A DNA stretch of 61,191 nt from an uncultured Saprospiraceae bacterium (GTDB taxonomy: Bacteria; Bacteroidota; Bacteroidia; Chitinophagales; Saprospiraceae): positions 1-61,191 of the forward strand of contig CALISO010000012.1 of assembly GCA_938041445.1 (NCBI GenBank), read 5' to 3'. The stretch's first letter is position 1; the number at the start of each line of letters is the position of its first letter. Shown here piece by piece: positions 48,596 through 58,383 of the stretch. The translations under genes and the position numbers were made by a program. The notes beneath the pieces were generated by a model. That model saw nothing but the letters and a program-made list of their open reading frames with translations. It was not told where the DNA came from and ran no database searches.

Positions 48596-49459
48596 ATGCC
48601 AATCTCCTCATCTGAGCTAATTACAAATTCTGATGGCAGTATTTACCACTTACACCTTCACCCTGAGGATATCGCTCATGACATAATCACAGTAGGTGAT
48701 ACCGATCGAGTTGACTTAGTTGCTCGACACCTAGATAACATAAAAACCACAGTACAAAATAGAGAATTCAAAACTGTCACCGGTGTCAAAAATGGAAAGC
48801 GTATTACCATTATCTCTACGGGTATAGGTACGGACAATATTGATATTGTCTTTAATGAGTTGGACTTCTTAGTGAATGTAGATTTTGAAACAAGGGAGAT
48901 CAAGTCAAACCTTACGCAACTTAACTTCTACAGAATCGGTACTTCTGGAACAATTAGAGAAGACATTAATATTGACCAATTACTCATTTCTGCTGCAGCG
49001 GTTGATATGGGTAACCTATCTAAATACTACAACTATGAGATGGGTGGATTGGCACTTGATATTTGGCGACAGCTATCAACAATCACCCCTCTAATGGAGT
49101 CGCAAAATGTAGTATTGGGTAGTAAGTCACTCCTTCATAAAATCAACTCAGCAAAAGAAATGCTTGAAGGTATCACTATCACAGCACCAGGCTTCTATGC
49201 GCCTCAAGGTAGGCGGATAAGACTTGCGTCCAAAATGGTGGATTTTGCCAATTTACAAAAGTTGAATGTGAATGGCTATCAGGTTACAAATTTGGAAATG
49301 GAAACTGCAGGTATCTATCTACTGGCGGAATTGCTGGGCCACCGAGCGATATCTACTAATGCACTATTAGCAAATCGATTAACAGGTGAATTTTCCAAAC
49401 AGCCCAAGCGGACTATTGAAAATCTAATAGAATTGGTAGTTTCAAAAATTGTAGAATAG
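48596..49459 (+). CDS. Nucleoside phosphorylase (uridine phosphorylase-like)
   Basis: A 287-residue cytoplasmic enzyme of the NP-I family that splits nucleosides with phosphate. Visible are LHPEDIAHDIITVGDTDRVD (phosphate-binding Gly and Asp/Arg), ITIISTGIGTDNIDIVFNEL and FYRIGTSGTI (phosphate loop), and NLEMETAGIYLLAELL (ribose-binding Glu-Met-Glu). The substrate could be uridine or a purine nucleoside; the overall length and the 'GDTDRV' block favour the uridine-phosphorylase side. The gene ends 1 base before the convergent PKD gene and stands alone. Confidence 0.88.
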   Translation: MPISSSELITNSDGSIYHLHLHPEDIAHDIITVGDTDRVDLVARHLDNIKTTVQNREFKTVTGVKNGKRITIISTGIGTDNIDIVFNELDFLVNVDFETREIKSNLTQLNFYRIGTSGTIREDINIDQLLISAAAVDMGNLSKYYNYEMGGLALDIWRQLSTITPLMESQNVVLGSKSLLHKINSAKEMLEGITITAPGFYAPQGRRIRLASKMVDFANLQKLNVNGYQVTNLEMETAGIYLLAELLGHRAISTNALLANRLTGEFSKQPKRTIENLIELVVSKIVE

Positions 49460-49460
49460 A

Positions 49461-52400
49461 CTACCTAATTACGGTAACATTACCCTTCTGGCTCTTGATT
49501 CCGCAATCTAAAATATCAAGCTCTATGTAGTAGGCGTAGACTTCGCTAGGCGATAATTTTGCATCGATAGTCCCATCCCAACCTGTTGCAGGTGTTTCAT
49601 TATCATAGATCAGATTACCCCATCGATTATAGACCTTGAATGCAATGATTGTCACATCGCTCTGATCACCTTCCGTGTAGACATAATTAAAGAAGTCATT
49701 AGTAGAGTCTCCATTAGGTGTAAAGATGTTGGGGACAAAAAAACCAACTCCAGGTTCATCAATTGAGATAATTTCACTTGTTGTAGCTCTGCATTGAGTC
49801 AATGAATCAATCGCTTCCAATGTCACTTCAAATTGTCCTTCAGAGCCGTATGTATGCATCACCGGGTTACCATTACCGCTAGACCCTTCTCCAAAGTCCC
49901 AATTGAAGGTTTCAGCAATCATATCTATAGATGAAAAATTAACCTCAGTCGCACATAATCCTTGATCAATAACGAAATCAATTGATACTGGCACTGACCC
50001 TAATACTATTGGGTGCTCCAAGATAGTTTCACAGCCATTAACATCTGATCTAAGAATAGCTTTCACAATCGTATTCTGTGCTGTACCTGCGACTTCATAA
50101 TCATGAGTCACTAACTCTAGATCCTCAACCAACGTACCGTCCCCTAAGTCCCAAACAATAGAATTCACATCTACTAAATCAAATACTGAAGCCTCAAACT
50201 CATCACCGAGACACAACGTATCATCATCTACCATAAGCAGACCTTCTGGACCGATCAAAGTAAATGCAATAGAAGTAGAATCAGCACACCCATAAGGCGA
50301 CGACACAACAAGTTGTACTTCGTGATCTCCCTTCTCAAATGTGAATGACGGATTGGGGTTATTAATAACAGGAGCACCCGACATATCCCAATCAATTGAG
50401 ACAAGACCACTATAGGTACTCATATCAACAAAATCCACTATTGCTGGATGGCATAAGATATCTAATGAATCCAATGTAGAAGTAAATGCAGCAATTGGAA
50501 TCTCAACAACTTCTAATGGAACAGTCATCGCCTCAGATTCACAACCAAAGAGGTTATGTGCTATGGATAAGTTCACCATAAAGAGTCCGGTTGAATCAAG
50601 TGTGATAGTTTGTGGAGACATTTCACTCGTCTGACCATCACCAAAATCCCATAGCAGTGAGTACGTAGAATCCTGAAGTGAAGTCTCAGCTGTAAAAGTT
50701 AACTCTTCCCCTGCACACACCCCTTGGAGCCCAATCAAATCAATATTGACATCCATCTCAAATACATTGTACCTCTGTTGTAAAGTGTCAGCGCAGCCAT
50801 TCGCATCTTCTATAGCTAACACAATCGTTAAATGATCAGATGGATCAATAAATGGTTCAATTTCCTCAAAAGTGAAGATTGGATTCTGCTCATCGCTAAG
50901 ATCAATCCATTCATAATCAGTAATCGTCGTATCACTGATTGAGAGATTGGTAAATGGGTACGTTCCTCCTGTACAAATGCTGTCCAATGGAAGTGAAAAC
51001 CCAGCTTCTATATTCGTCACAGTATATATTGCTGTCGTGTCATGCAGACATCCATTGGGATCAACTACTCTGAGTGACGCCGTGAAAGTACCAATGCTAT
51101 CTGCAAATACAGCCAAGAAGTTGTCATCAATTGCTTGAGGTCGTTCTCCTATATCTGTAATAAATGTGTATGGATTCAATGACTCCTCGAATACTCCTGT
51201 TGACCCAGAACCATCTAGGACAAATTGGCTGCCAATACAAACAGTCTCTGGCACTTCAAGAATCGCTCTCACATCTGTAATTGTAATCAACGATGCAACA
51301 GTATTACTCGGACAAGTATCATTATAGACCGTAACCGAAGCAACATATACTCCAGGTCCATCAAACTCATAAGCAAATGCCGTACTTGTAGAGACCGAAA
51401 TCCCATCAATAAACCACTCGATAGTTTCTCCATCTTGAAGCGGATTGACCTGCTCAAGTTGTACTACAAATGGCGCTATACAATCAATGGAATAAGCAAT
51501 CCCCGGTAGTGACGTTCCAACAACCCGAAGATTAAAATCTATCGGAACCTCAGTAAAACAACCATTATCTTCCAAGGTCATCACATTTGACACTACAGTC
51601 AACCCTTGTGTCTGTAAGATCTCTGGACAATGATCATTGATAAGTCCTCCAAAAGACCAATGGTCTAAATTTTCTGATTCATTTTCTATAGTAATTTCTA
51701 AGTCATTCAATGTACAAATTCCCTCTGCCTGGATTGATACATCTGCAGACGATTCATCTCCTACCTGTATCCATACTCCCACGCTGGTATCTTGACAACC
51801 TTCTGTATTATTTGCAATCAACTTAGCATAGTAATCTCCTGGCTCAGTATAGATGTGCTTAAGTGAATCTCTACCGGTTGTATTGACTATTGTCCCATCA
51901 CCAAGGTCCCATTGAGAATCGGTTAATTGAAATAGTGTCTCTGTCATATTGGTGAAACTCACCTCTAGAGGTACACACCCATTATTTGGAAATACTCCCA
52001 TACAAGCTTCAGTCTTCTGATGAGCAAATGATGCAAGGGATAAATTCTTGCAACCAAATTGATCAATGACTTCAAGAGAATATAATAAAGGAACTACGCT
52101 ATTTGCTGTAAAGCTATCTACAGGTGGACAAGCAAATGTGGTAAATACTCCTGGTGAATTTAGTGTATCTCCGTGTATAATATATGTAGGATAGTTAGGA
52201 TTAGTTGGCACAAATTCTAGTGGCAAAGGATCGGCACAACCAAAAGCAGGATTAATGATAAAGTCAGCATTTGGCTGGATTACCTCAACTGAAAATGTCG
52301 TGTCTAATTCACATCCTCCTTCAGTGACACACATATAGGAAAACACAGACGTACCTACTTCATTAAAAAAACCATAAAGCGAACCTGAATATGGTGGCTC

Positions 52401-53330
52401 GTTGACATCGTCTAGATGAAAATCCTCATTGGGAGTAAAAGAGGGAGGCAATGTCCACTCATATTCAACGCAATCAATATTAGTATGAATGACTGTATCT
52501 AGCTCAATACACATATTGTCAAATGGATCAAAGTCAAACGCAGCTGCACCGGTAATGACGTTGGCAGTGAAAGACGAGATACAACCTGTAAGAGTAGTGA
52601 CGGTAAGCGTTACTGGATAAGTGCCTGGTTCTGTATAAGTAGATACAACTGGCCCAATAGAATTGCTGGTATCTCCATTACCAAAGTCCCAACTATAGGT
52701 GTTACCGGCTATATCATTACCTATGTATGAAAAGACAACATCGGCAGGCAAGGTACAGAGATCAGGACTTTGGAATACAAAAGAAGCACTTGATCCAAAT
52801 ACTTCTACTGGATCTGGAAAAATCTGTATAAAATCACATTCTGGTAAGTCTGTCTCTATGCTTAATGAAACAGTAAAAGAGCCAGCATCAGTATATGTGT
52901 AAAAAGGAGACACCGTATTTGAAGTATTACCGTCACCGTATACCCATTGATATCCGATAATATTTACTCTATCATCTAGCTCTATGTCAGGAGTAAATAA
53001 GACTTGAGAAGGCACACAATTATCATCTTGGGTATATGTCATAGTGATAACTGGATCTGCAAATACGTCAACTGTAATTGACCCAACAAGTGTACCACCA
53101 AACTCATCAAACAACTCTACATTATAACTTCCTGCACTTGTAAAAATGTGCTGAGGAGACTGTTGTGTACTGCTTGCACCATCGTCAAAGTTCCAATAGT
53201 AAGATGCCATTGCATCCGTCCCAAAGGAAACTGTCAACGGGATACAACCTTGAGTAACGTCAGCTACTTGACCGGTAAGAACTGTTACCACCAATAACAA
53301 ACAAATGCTAGAAATTATCCTTCTTACCAT
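49461..53330 (-). CDS. PKD-repeat surface protein with T9SS type B (gliding-motility-type) sorting domain
   Basis: A 1289-residue secreted protein. After a signal peptide (~1-22) come many PKD-type beta domains, at least seven with clear W-x-F/L-GDG motifs (for example YWNFDDGASS, WDFGNGDTS, WDLGDGTIV, WDFGDGQTS, WDFGEGSSG), with other diverged modules between. The last ~100 residues form the type B sorting domain (FVPNIFTPNGDSTNDFF, VYNRWGNLIY, WDGTIDAK, YAYYIELD). Such proteins are exported by the T9SS and remain on the surface or are released. It is the third gene of an operon behind porP and the pappalysin-like gene, overlapping the latter by 7 bases. Confidence 0.95.
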   Translation of the reverse strand: MVRRIISSICLLLVVTVLTGQVADVTQGCIPLTVSFGTDAMASYYWNFDDGASSTQQSPQHIFTSAGSYNVELFDEFGGTLVGSITVDVFADPVITMTYTQDDNCVPSQVLFTPDIELDDRVNIIGYQWVYGDGNTSNTVSPFYTYTDAGSFTVSLSIETDLPECDFIQIFPDPVEVFGSSASFVFQSPDLCTLPADVVFSYIGNDIAGNTYSWDFGNGDTSNSIGPVVSTYTEPGTYPVTLTVTTLTGCISSFTANVITGAAAFDFDPFDNMCIELDTVIHTNIDCVEYEWTLPPSFTPNEDFHLDDVNEPPYSGSLYGFFNEVGTSVFSYMCVTEGGCELDTTFSVEVIQPNADFIINPAFGCADPLPLEFVPTNPNYPTYIIHGDTLNSPGVFTTFACPPVDSFTANSVVPLLYSLEVIDQFGCKNLSLASFAHQKTEACMGVFPNNGCVPLEVSFTNMTETLFQLTDSQWDLGDGTIVNTTGRDSLKHIYTEPGDYYAKLIANNTEGCQDTSVGVWIQVGDESSADVSIQAEGICTLNDLEITIENESENLDHWSFGGLINDHCPEILQTQGLTVVSNVMTLEDNGCFTEVPIDFNLRVVGTSLPGIAYSIDCIAPFVVQLEQVNPLQDGETIEWFIDGISVSTSTAFAYEFDGPGVYVASVTVYNDTCPSNTVASLITITDVRAILEVPETVCIGSQFVLDGSGSTGVFEESLNPYTFITDIGERPQAIDDNFLAVFADSIGTFTASLRVVDPNGCLHDTTAIYTVTNIEAGFSLPLDSICTGGTYPFTNLSISDTTITDYEWIDLSDEQNPIFTFEEIEPFIDPSDHLTIVLAIEDANGCADTLQQRYNVFEMDVNIDLIGLQGVCAGEELTFTAETSLQDSTYSLLWDFGDGQTSEMSPQTITLDSTGLFMVNLSIAHNLFGCESEAMTVPLEVVEIPIAAFTSTLDSLDILCHPAIVDFVDMSTYSGLVSIDWDMSGAPVINNPNPSFTFEKGDHEVQLVVSSPYGCADSTSIAFTLIGPEGLLMVDDDTLCLGDEFEASVFDLVDVNSIVWDLGDGTLVEDLELVTHDYEVAGTAQNTIVKAILRSDVNGCETILEHPIVLGSVPVSIDFVIDQGLCATEVNFSSIDMIAETFNWDFGEGSSGNGNPVMHTYGSEGQFEVTLEAIDSLTQCRATTSEIISIDEPGVGFFVPNIFTPNGDSTNDFFNYVYTEGDQSDVTIIAFKVYNRWGNLIYDNETPATGWDGTIDAKLSPSEVYAYYIELDILDCGIKSQKGNVTVIR

Positions 53331-54100
53331 GGTGTATAAGTTAGTGTTAGGTAAGTATTTAGCATTGTACGATATTGCTCTACAGTCATCCCATCTCTAC
53401 AACCACGATAACTAGACATAATGTTACCAACCATAGGTTCATAGAACTGTCCATTGGCATCTCTGATATCAGAGATGTATTGACATGAGGTATTAACAAA
53501 TCCCATATTGGTGTTAGGATTATAAGGGTCGGCCGGTGTACTACACAACCTATCACCTGCTACTGTACAATTACTACCATTGACAAATTCAGGGTTAGCA
53601 GGATTGTATGTATCGATTAGACCAAACATATGACAAAGCTTATGGATAAGATCATTCGTTACACACGTTCTAGCCATCACCACATGAGCAGTTGTAGGAT
53701 CTTCGATTCCGCGTTGAGGAGCTAAATGACAAAAATCCCGGATACTAGAGGTAGACACATAGTAAAGATTGAGCATATGGTCATCATTGTAATATTCTGG
53801 CAACTTTGTAAATCTGTTTTGATTCAGCAAATTGAAAGAATGATCAATCACTGTGTCTTGCTTACACATCTCAAATGTCCAACAAAGCGGCTCAAACCAA
53901 GCATTCATTAAGTCAAAATGCTCTTCAATCTCAGACATTCCAAAGCTTCCCTCTCCTCCTTCGTTTAAGACAATGTGCACAGACACATGGAATACCTTTG
54001 GATAGCATGGGATAGACTCATTACCATAATAGATAATCTGGCTATGCATAGTTGATGCAAAACAGAAAATCAAAATAAACGTATAATGTATTTTGCTCAT
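53324..54100 (-). CDS. Pappalysin-like (M43) protein with a broken zinc-protease motif
   Basis: A 258-residue secreted protein (signal peptide to about Ser20, HSQ). The C-terminal half keeps M43 landmarks: the active-site helix, then GDRLCSTPADPYN (184-193 region), the Met-turn GNIMSSYRGC with Met228, and a TVEQ helix. However, the catalytic helix reads H153-K-L-C-H157-MFGLID: the general-base Glu is Lys154, the conserved Gly is Cys156 and the third ligand position 163 is Asp. Codon AAG at 53641-53639 confirms Lys. It is thus probably inactive as a protease and may bind a partner. There is no sorting domain. It sits 3 bases after porP and overlaps the PKD gene by 7 bases. Confidence 0.82.
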   Translation of the reverse strand: MSKIHYTFILIFCFASTMHSQIIYYGNESIPCYPKVFHVSVHIVLNEGGEGSFGMSEIEEHFDLMNAWFEPLCWTFEMCKQDTVIDHSFNLLNQNRFTKLPEYYNDDHMLNLYYVSTSSIRDFCHLAPQRGIEDPTTAHVVMARTCVTNDLIHKLCHMFGLIDTYNPANPEFVNGSNCTVAGDRLCSTPADPYNPNTNMGFVNTSCQYISDIRDANGQFYEPMVGNIMSSYRGCRDGMTVEQYRTMLNTYLTLTYTPW

Positions 54101-54103
54101 ATG

Positions 54104-55117
54104 TTATAGTCTAGGACACAATAGTATTGGCGTCACATCGGGTTTTTTATAGACATTCAGTATACGTTGAATGCCTAATTCTAAGCCCCCTCTTCCTCCA
54201 TTGTATGATCTAGCAGAAGATATTGTCACGTCGTAAGAGACGTTAGCTCTCCATTGTTTATAGTCGATGCCTAATCCGACAATTAAGGCATCGCCTACTC
54301 GCATACCTAGCTGAGGAGTAAACATGTAGACAGATTTAGGATTAGTCTTATATGGTAGTCCAAATAAAAACACTAAGCTATGCGCCGACTCCACCACTGA
54401 AGCAAACATTGAAGCAGAGAACCACATTTGCTTTGATATGGGTGTAAGAATGCTGGATTCAGTATTGCTACGAGCATTCACTTGATTATTACCAAACCGT
54501 GGTTGCAATAAGTGTTGAACAGATGTTCCAAGTACCAATGTTGTTCCGGTCTTACTTTTAATTGTCACTTGGAACCCAATCCCAAAGTCTTGGTTGGTTT
54601 CATTATAATCATCAAGTAGATTACGATCACTACTAGTACTAGTGATACCTTCTAGTTCATCACCAAAGCTCGCTGAATCAAGCCCTAACTTTCGTTGATT
54701 GGCACCGTATTGTGCTCCTAGGGATAGTACGGAGGTATATTTCTTTCTTTCAATCTGTAGGTGGTAGGCAAGTGTTGTCGAACTCACAAAATATTGATAA
54801 GTGAGGTCACCTGATCTGTCTCCATAGAGATTAATACCTCCAGACACCCAATCGCCTTCCGTAAACCCAAAGTCTAATGAAGCATCGAGATTAAGACTTG
54901 CAGTCTGAAAAGGAGTGGTGATGAATTGTTGCCATTGTTCTCTATAAGCAGCTCCTATTCTGATGTTGCCAAGGAAGCTACCTGCCTTAGCAGGATTAAA
55001 AATGACAGGATTATTATTATAATTACTTAGATGGTAGTCCTGTGCATTAGTATGCAAATGACCAAAAATAAGCATTACACATAATCCCAGAAGTGATATA
55101 GTACATAAGCTTTTCAA
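54104..55117 (-). CDS. PorP/SprF family outer-membrane protein (T9SS-associated)
   Basis: A 337-residue beta-barrel protein of the PorP/SprF family. After a signal peptide (cleavage after NAQ, ~26) comes the family hallmark HLSNYNNNPVIFNPAKAG with FLGNIRIGAAYREQW, followed by alternating barrel strands. Members anchor or export individual large type B sorting-domain proteins, and such a protein is encoded two genes downstream in the same operon. The start is TTG at 55117; an ATG at residue 15 would delete the signal peptide's n-region. Confidence 0.93.
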   Translation of the reverse strand: MKSLCTISLLGLCVMLIFGHLHTNAQDYHLSNYNNNPVIFNPAKAGSFLGNIRIGAAYREQWQQFITTPFQTASLNLDASLDFGFTEGDWVSGGINLYGDRSGDLTYQYFVSSTTLAYHLQIERKKYTSVLSLGAQYGANQRKLGLDSASFGDELEGITSTSSDRNLLDDYNETNQDFGIGFQVTIKSKTGTTLVLGTSVQHLLQPRFGNNQVNARSNTESSILTPISKQMWFSASMFASVVESAHSLVFLFGLPYKTNPKSVYMFTPQLGMRVGDALIVGLGIDYKQWRANVSYDVTISSARSYNGGRGGLELGIQRILNVYKKPDVTPILLCPRL

Positions 55118-55195
55118 TCACATTGTTTTACTAAATATAGAAAAACTATGCTTCTGTAGGAAAATTGTCGCTAACTAAATTACAATTGATGTAAT

Positions 55196-55744
55196 CTAAG
55201 AGACCTTATCAGTGCAATGGTAAACAAATTGGGGAGGAAACGAGATAATGCCTGTAACATCTATAATCGAAAAATATTGGTCGAATTTGTCACGTGAATT
55301 CTTGTTATACAGAATCTGACTAAAGTACCCATCAGCCTTAAGTAAACTGAAACTTTCTTTAAAAATCTCGGAAACAAGTTCTCTGGAAAACATCGTCAAT
55401 GGCATCGAAGAGATGATGTTATTGATGTCTTTATCAACATACTTGGCAATATTGGCAGCAGAGTCATTGACAATCGTCAATCGATCATCATCTATTGACT
55501 CTTCGACAACTTTACAAAAATCAGAATTTACTTCGAATGCAAAAAGTCTACCATCTGCTGGTAGTTTGGAGAGTATTTTTTCAGTGATATTGCCATGCCC
55601 CATTCCAAACTCAACTACCAACTTAGAGTGTTCTACTACCTGCTGCGTAATCTCTTCCTCTGTTCGCTTGCTAGTTTGATTGATTGCCCCCGTAGTTCGG
55701 ATGTGCTTCACAAATTCTATGGCAGTCTTAAGTTTGCTAGGCAT
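55196..55744 (-). CDS. Class I SAM-dependent methyltransferase (PmtA/KsgA-like)
   Basis: A 182-residue cytoplasmic Rossmann-fold methyltransferase. Motif I is VVEFGMGHGNITEKIL, strand 2 ends LFAFEVNSDFC with Glu75 region, and motif IV is NNIISSMPLTMFS, with S-M-P-L in place of the N-L-P-Y of rRNA dimethylases. This points to the phospholipid N-methyltransferase type (PmtA-like) or to a KsgA relative. I favour the phospholipid type but with low certainty. The gene lies 78 bases upstream of porP on the same strand. Confidence 0.75.
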   Translation of the reverse strand: MPSKLKTAIEFVKHIRTTGAINQTSKRTEEEITQQVVEHSKLVVEFGMGHGNITEKILSKLPADGRLFAFEVNSDFCKVVEESIDDDRLTIVNDSAANIAKYVDKDINNIISSMPLTMFSRELVSEIFKESFSLLKADGYFSQILYNKNSRDKFDQYFSIIDVTGIISFPPQFVYHCTDKVS

Positions 55745-55930
55745 ATAGATTTTTCGTTACGTTAGTAATATACAATCCAAAAATAACGCCAAGTCTACTA
55801 TTTATTTGAATTTACAGAGAACTAACATTGAAGTAAATGAATGCAAGAATGAAACTAGTGACTCGATATAGCTAAATATACCTACATTTCTAAGCTCCAT
55901 TTCTACTGACGTGTTAAAAACACCAAATGT

Positions 55931-56065
55931 CTAAAGGTTTGACAAAAAGTAGATCAACATAATGACCAATAGGATAACTGTAATGATTCCTGCTATTCTA
56001 AAGAACTGCTTCTCTTGTTTCTTATTTTTTGCAGCTAAGGCTGCTTTTTTATTTCTCTTTGCCAT
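55931..56065 (-). CDS. Small membrane protein of 44 residues
   Basis: The start is taken at the ATG at 56065, because AGAGGA lies about 10 bases upstream and the sequence begins MAKRNKKAALAAKNKKQEKQ, a typical basic start. A longer frame to 56143 adds 26 residues with no sign of constraint. After the basic, Ala/Lys-rich cytoplasmic part (~1-22) there is one hydrophobic helix (IAGIITVILLVIMLIYFL) and a 3-residue tail. Single-span membrane protein, function unknown. Confidence 0.62.
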   Translation of the reverse strand: MAKRNKKAALAAKNKKQEKQFFRIAGIITVILLVIMLIYFLSNL

Positions 56066-56181
56066 ATGATAAATCCTCTTAATTGTAAGGCAAATTATAA
56101 AATATCGTTGTGAATACCAATTGAATTGCATTATTTGGTACAACCTTAATGATTTTTATCCAACAGGCAGCCTTAATGCAT

Positions 56182-56925
56182 CTAGGCTAACTTACCATCT
56201 CGTTCCAACATACTCAATGTTGATGCTGAAGTCGCAAGCATTGGAGCTAAAAAGGCACCCAAAACTGGAATCAAAAGTAATGCTATAAATACTGCACCAT
56301 TAGCAGTCACCATCAATTTATTTTGCTTGACATATTGGATTGATGAATTAACATCTTTATGACGTCCTATACAGACATCCATATTCCCAAACCCAGCGTA
56401 GTATGATTGCACCAAAAATATTAAAGGCACTGTGAGAACCGATAAAAACGGGATGAATACTGAAGAAAGCATAAGTACTGCAGTCCAAAACAACTCTTTA
56501 ACGATGTTACGTGAGGCAATTCTAACACCTCGATATGTGCTATACATTGCACCAAATTTCGGCTCAACCTCTATCGCATCTTCACCTAAGTAATCTCTTT
56601 CTAGTTTCTCTGAAAATGCTCCCATTACAGGGCCAACAAGGACTAATACTATATGCTTGTATAGCAATAATAGCACAACTGCCAATCCAATAAAGGCCGC
56701 AAAATTAGAAACAACATCCAGTGTATTCCTTATCCATCCTTCGGGTAAAAGCTTAGTGACAAAGTCTGTAACAACATCACCCAAGAACCAAAAACCAAAC
56801 AAAGCAGCAACAAAAAACACAACACTAATCAATCCAGAGTACATTAAGTACTTAATATATCTCAGCTTGAAAACAATAGCTACCGAGGACAGGTATGACT
56901 TGATTGATAGTAGTATGCCTCTCAT
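56182..56925 (-). CDS. EI24/CysZ-family membrane protein
   Basis: A 247-residue polytopic protein with an N-terminal amphipathic start (MRGILLSIKSYLSSV), hydrophobic segments near 28-48, 70-95, 140-170 and 205-225, and the family block LVGPVMGAFSEKLERDYLG with SRNIVKELFW. This is the EI24 domain, also found in the sulfate transporter CysZ. No sulfur assimilation genes are near, so the substrate remains open. It lies 7 bases after the unknown 463-residue gene and is cotranscribed with it. Confidence 0.82.
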   Translation of the reverse strand: MRGILLSIKSYLSSVAIVFKLRYIKYLMYSGLISVVFFVAALFGFWFLGDVVTDFVTKLLPEGWIRNTLDVVSNFAAFIGLAVVLLLLYKHIVLVLVGPVMGAFSEKLERDYLGEDAIEVEPKFGAMYSTYRGVRIASRNIVKELFWTAVLMLSSVFIPFLSVLTVPLIFLVQSYYAGFGNMDVCIGRHKDVNSSIQYVKQNKLMVTANGAVFIALLLIPVLGAFLAPMLATSASTLSMLERDGKLA

Positions 56926-56932
56926 CTTTATT

Positions 56933-58324
56933 CTATGCTGTAACTTCCTTCTTCTTTCGCTTAGTTTTGAACAACTCGACTAATTGCTTCTCTGTCATAA
57001 ATCCAAGGTCTAAGAATGTACTCTTGACAAACTTCTTGATATCTTGATAGTCACGTCCTCTCTTATCGATATAAACTTTAAGAAGCTTTTTGATATACCC
57101 TAGATATAGCATTTTGATATCTTGATTGAACTGTTGATTCGAAAATGTCTCCACATATCTAGTCACTATCTTCTGCATTTCGAACCAATCACCATATGCA
57201 TCAACTTCAAGGTTATTGACAAATGTGCTTATCTGAGATAATACCTCTGCTCTGATATTACTGTTCTGCACAGACCTACCTTCATTGCTATAATAGTATT
57301 CTGACACTGCCTCAATTGCCTCGTCGTGGACATATCCTTTACCGTATACAGTATCGAGAGTGTTATAGTATGCCGTTATCGTATCATCAGTAGATCTAGG
57401 GACAAGACCACAAAGTCGCTTACTACAATCAAGAGGTATCTCTTGATTAGTACTCCAGTGATCCTTCAGTAGGTTCATATATGTCTTATCAAAGTCTGGA
57501 AAGCTTGATCTCAGCTTATCAAACACAGCCGAGTATTGCTTACTTCCTTCTGCACCTAGATCATAGTACAGGCCTATTCTAATAAACAATTCTACAAATT
57601 CAGTATTACCGTGTAACGCTTCATTACCTATGAACTTCGTCAATGTTGGAAGCAAACTAGCATTATCAAAATCTTGACTAACTCTCAATTTTAAAAAGTG
57701 CCTGATGACCTCGAAGTCTGTTGTTAACTCTTGCTTAGTCTCCGGGAAGGTCGCAGTCATAAATCTTAGACTCTGGAACTGCTTACGATATTTATGGAGT
57801 CCACTCAATCGTTGCTTGATGTCCTGATACTTATAGAGTTTTTGACTCTCTAAATATGACCTTACTTTCTTATTATCGACAGCATTGACTAAGTTAGTAA
57901 TCCAGATATCACTACTCAAGGCAAATCCAATCTGAATCGCTTGACCAATTCTCTTTTGAATCTGCTCAAAATTGGCAGAACCTACTGAATACAAGATGAT
58001 ATCTTTAAAGTGATCTTGGGGCTTAGAGAACTTTCCATTCTCCCCTACATACCCTCTCAAGACTGTATATCCAAGTAATCTAGGTATGTACAATCCTTCG
58101 AATCCATCATCAAGTATTGCCTTCTCAAGAGCCAATAATTGCAAAGGAGCATGATAAGTCACAGATTCGTGGAGATTGTGAATGTGTGGTTCAAATGTAT
58201 CAACGAGCAACTTGTACTCTTCATCACCTTCTTCTTCTAGGTAGTTGGCCAAAAACTCTGATGCTTGTATTGCTTCTTTGAGTTTGTCTAGATGATCAAT
58301 GTACTGTTTGTCTAATGCTTCCAT
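56933..58324 (-). CDS. Helical protein of unknown function
   Basis: A 463-residue soluble protein without signal peptide or membrane segments. It is predicted by eye to be almost all helical, with many Lys, Glu and aromatic residues (KYRKQFQSLRFM, HGNTEFVELFIRIGLYYDLG), somewhat like HEAT/ARM or TPR-like solenoids, but I see no repeat periodicity I can defend. The C-terminus is basic (FKTKRKKKEVTA). I do not recognise the family. It is translationally close to the EI24 gene and separated from rpsP by a strong hairpin. Confidence 0.72.
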   Translation of the reverse strand: MEALDKQYIDHLDKLKEAIQASEFLANYLEEEGDEEYKLLVDTFEPHIHNLHESVTYHAPLQLLALEKAILDDGFEGLYIPRLLGYTVLRGYVGENGKFSKPQDHFKDIILYSVGSANFEQIQKRIGQAIQIGFALSSDIWITNLVNAVDNKKVRSYLESQKLYKYQDIKQRLSGLHKYRKQFQSLRFMTATFPETKQELTTDFEVIRHFLKLRVSQDFDNASLLPTLTKFIGNEALHGNTEFVELFIRIGLYYDLGAEGSKQYSAVFDKLRSSFPDFDKTYMNLLKDHWSTNQEIPLDCSKRLCGLVPRSTDDTITAYYNTLDTVYGKGYVHDEAIEAVSEYYYSNEGRSVQNSNIRAEVLSQISTFVNNLEVDAYGDWFEMQKIVTRYVETFSNQQFNQDIKMLYLGYIKKLLKVYIDKRGRDYQDIKKFVKSTFLDLGFMTEKQLVELFKTKRKKKEVTA

Positions 58325-58383
58325 AATGTTATATGCTTTGTTATTGTAGCGTAATCTTAGATACGCTTTGATATTTATATAGA

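Noticed and set aside
53324-54100. Treating the M43-like gene as a pseudogene
   Set aside because: The frame is intact with signal peptide and coupled start and stop, so only the active site is changed; it is called a CDS.
55913-55925. Small hairpin GTGTT-AAA-AACAC as terminator of the 44-residue gene
   Set aside because: The stem is only 5 weak pairs and no clear T-run follows on the minus strand.
56066-56143. Upstream extension of the 44-residue membrane protein
   Set aside because: The extra 26 residues look unconstrained, and the ribosome binding site fits the ATG at 56065.
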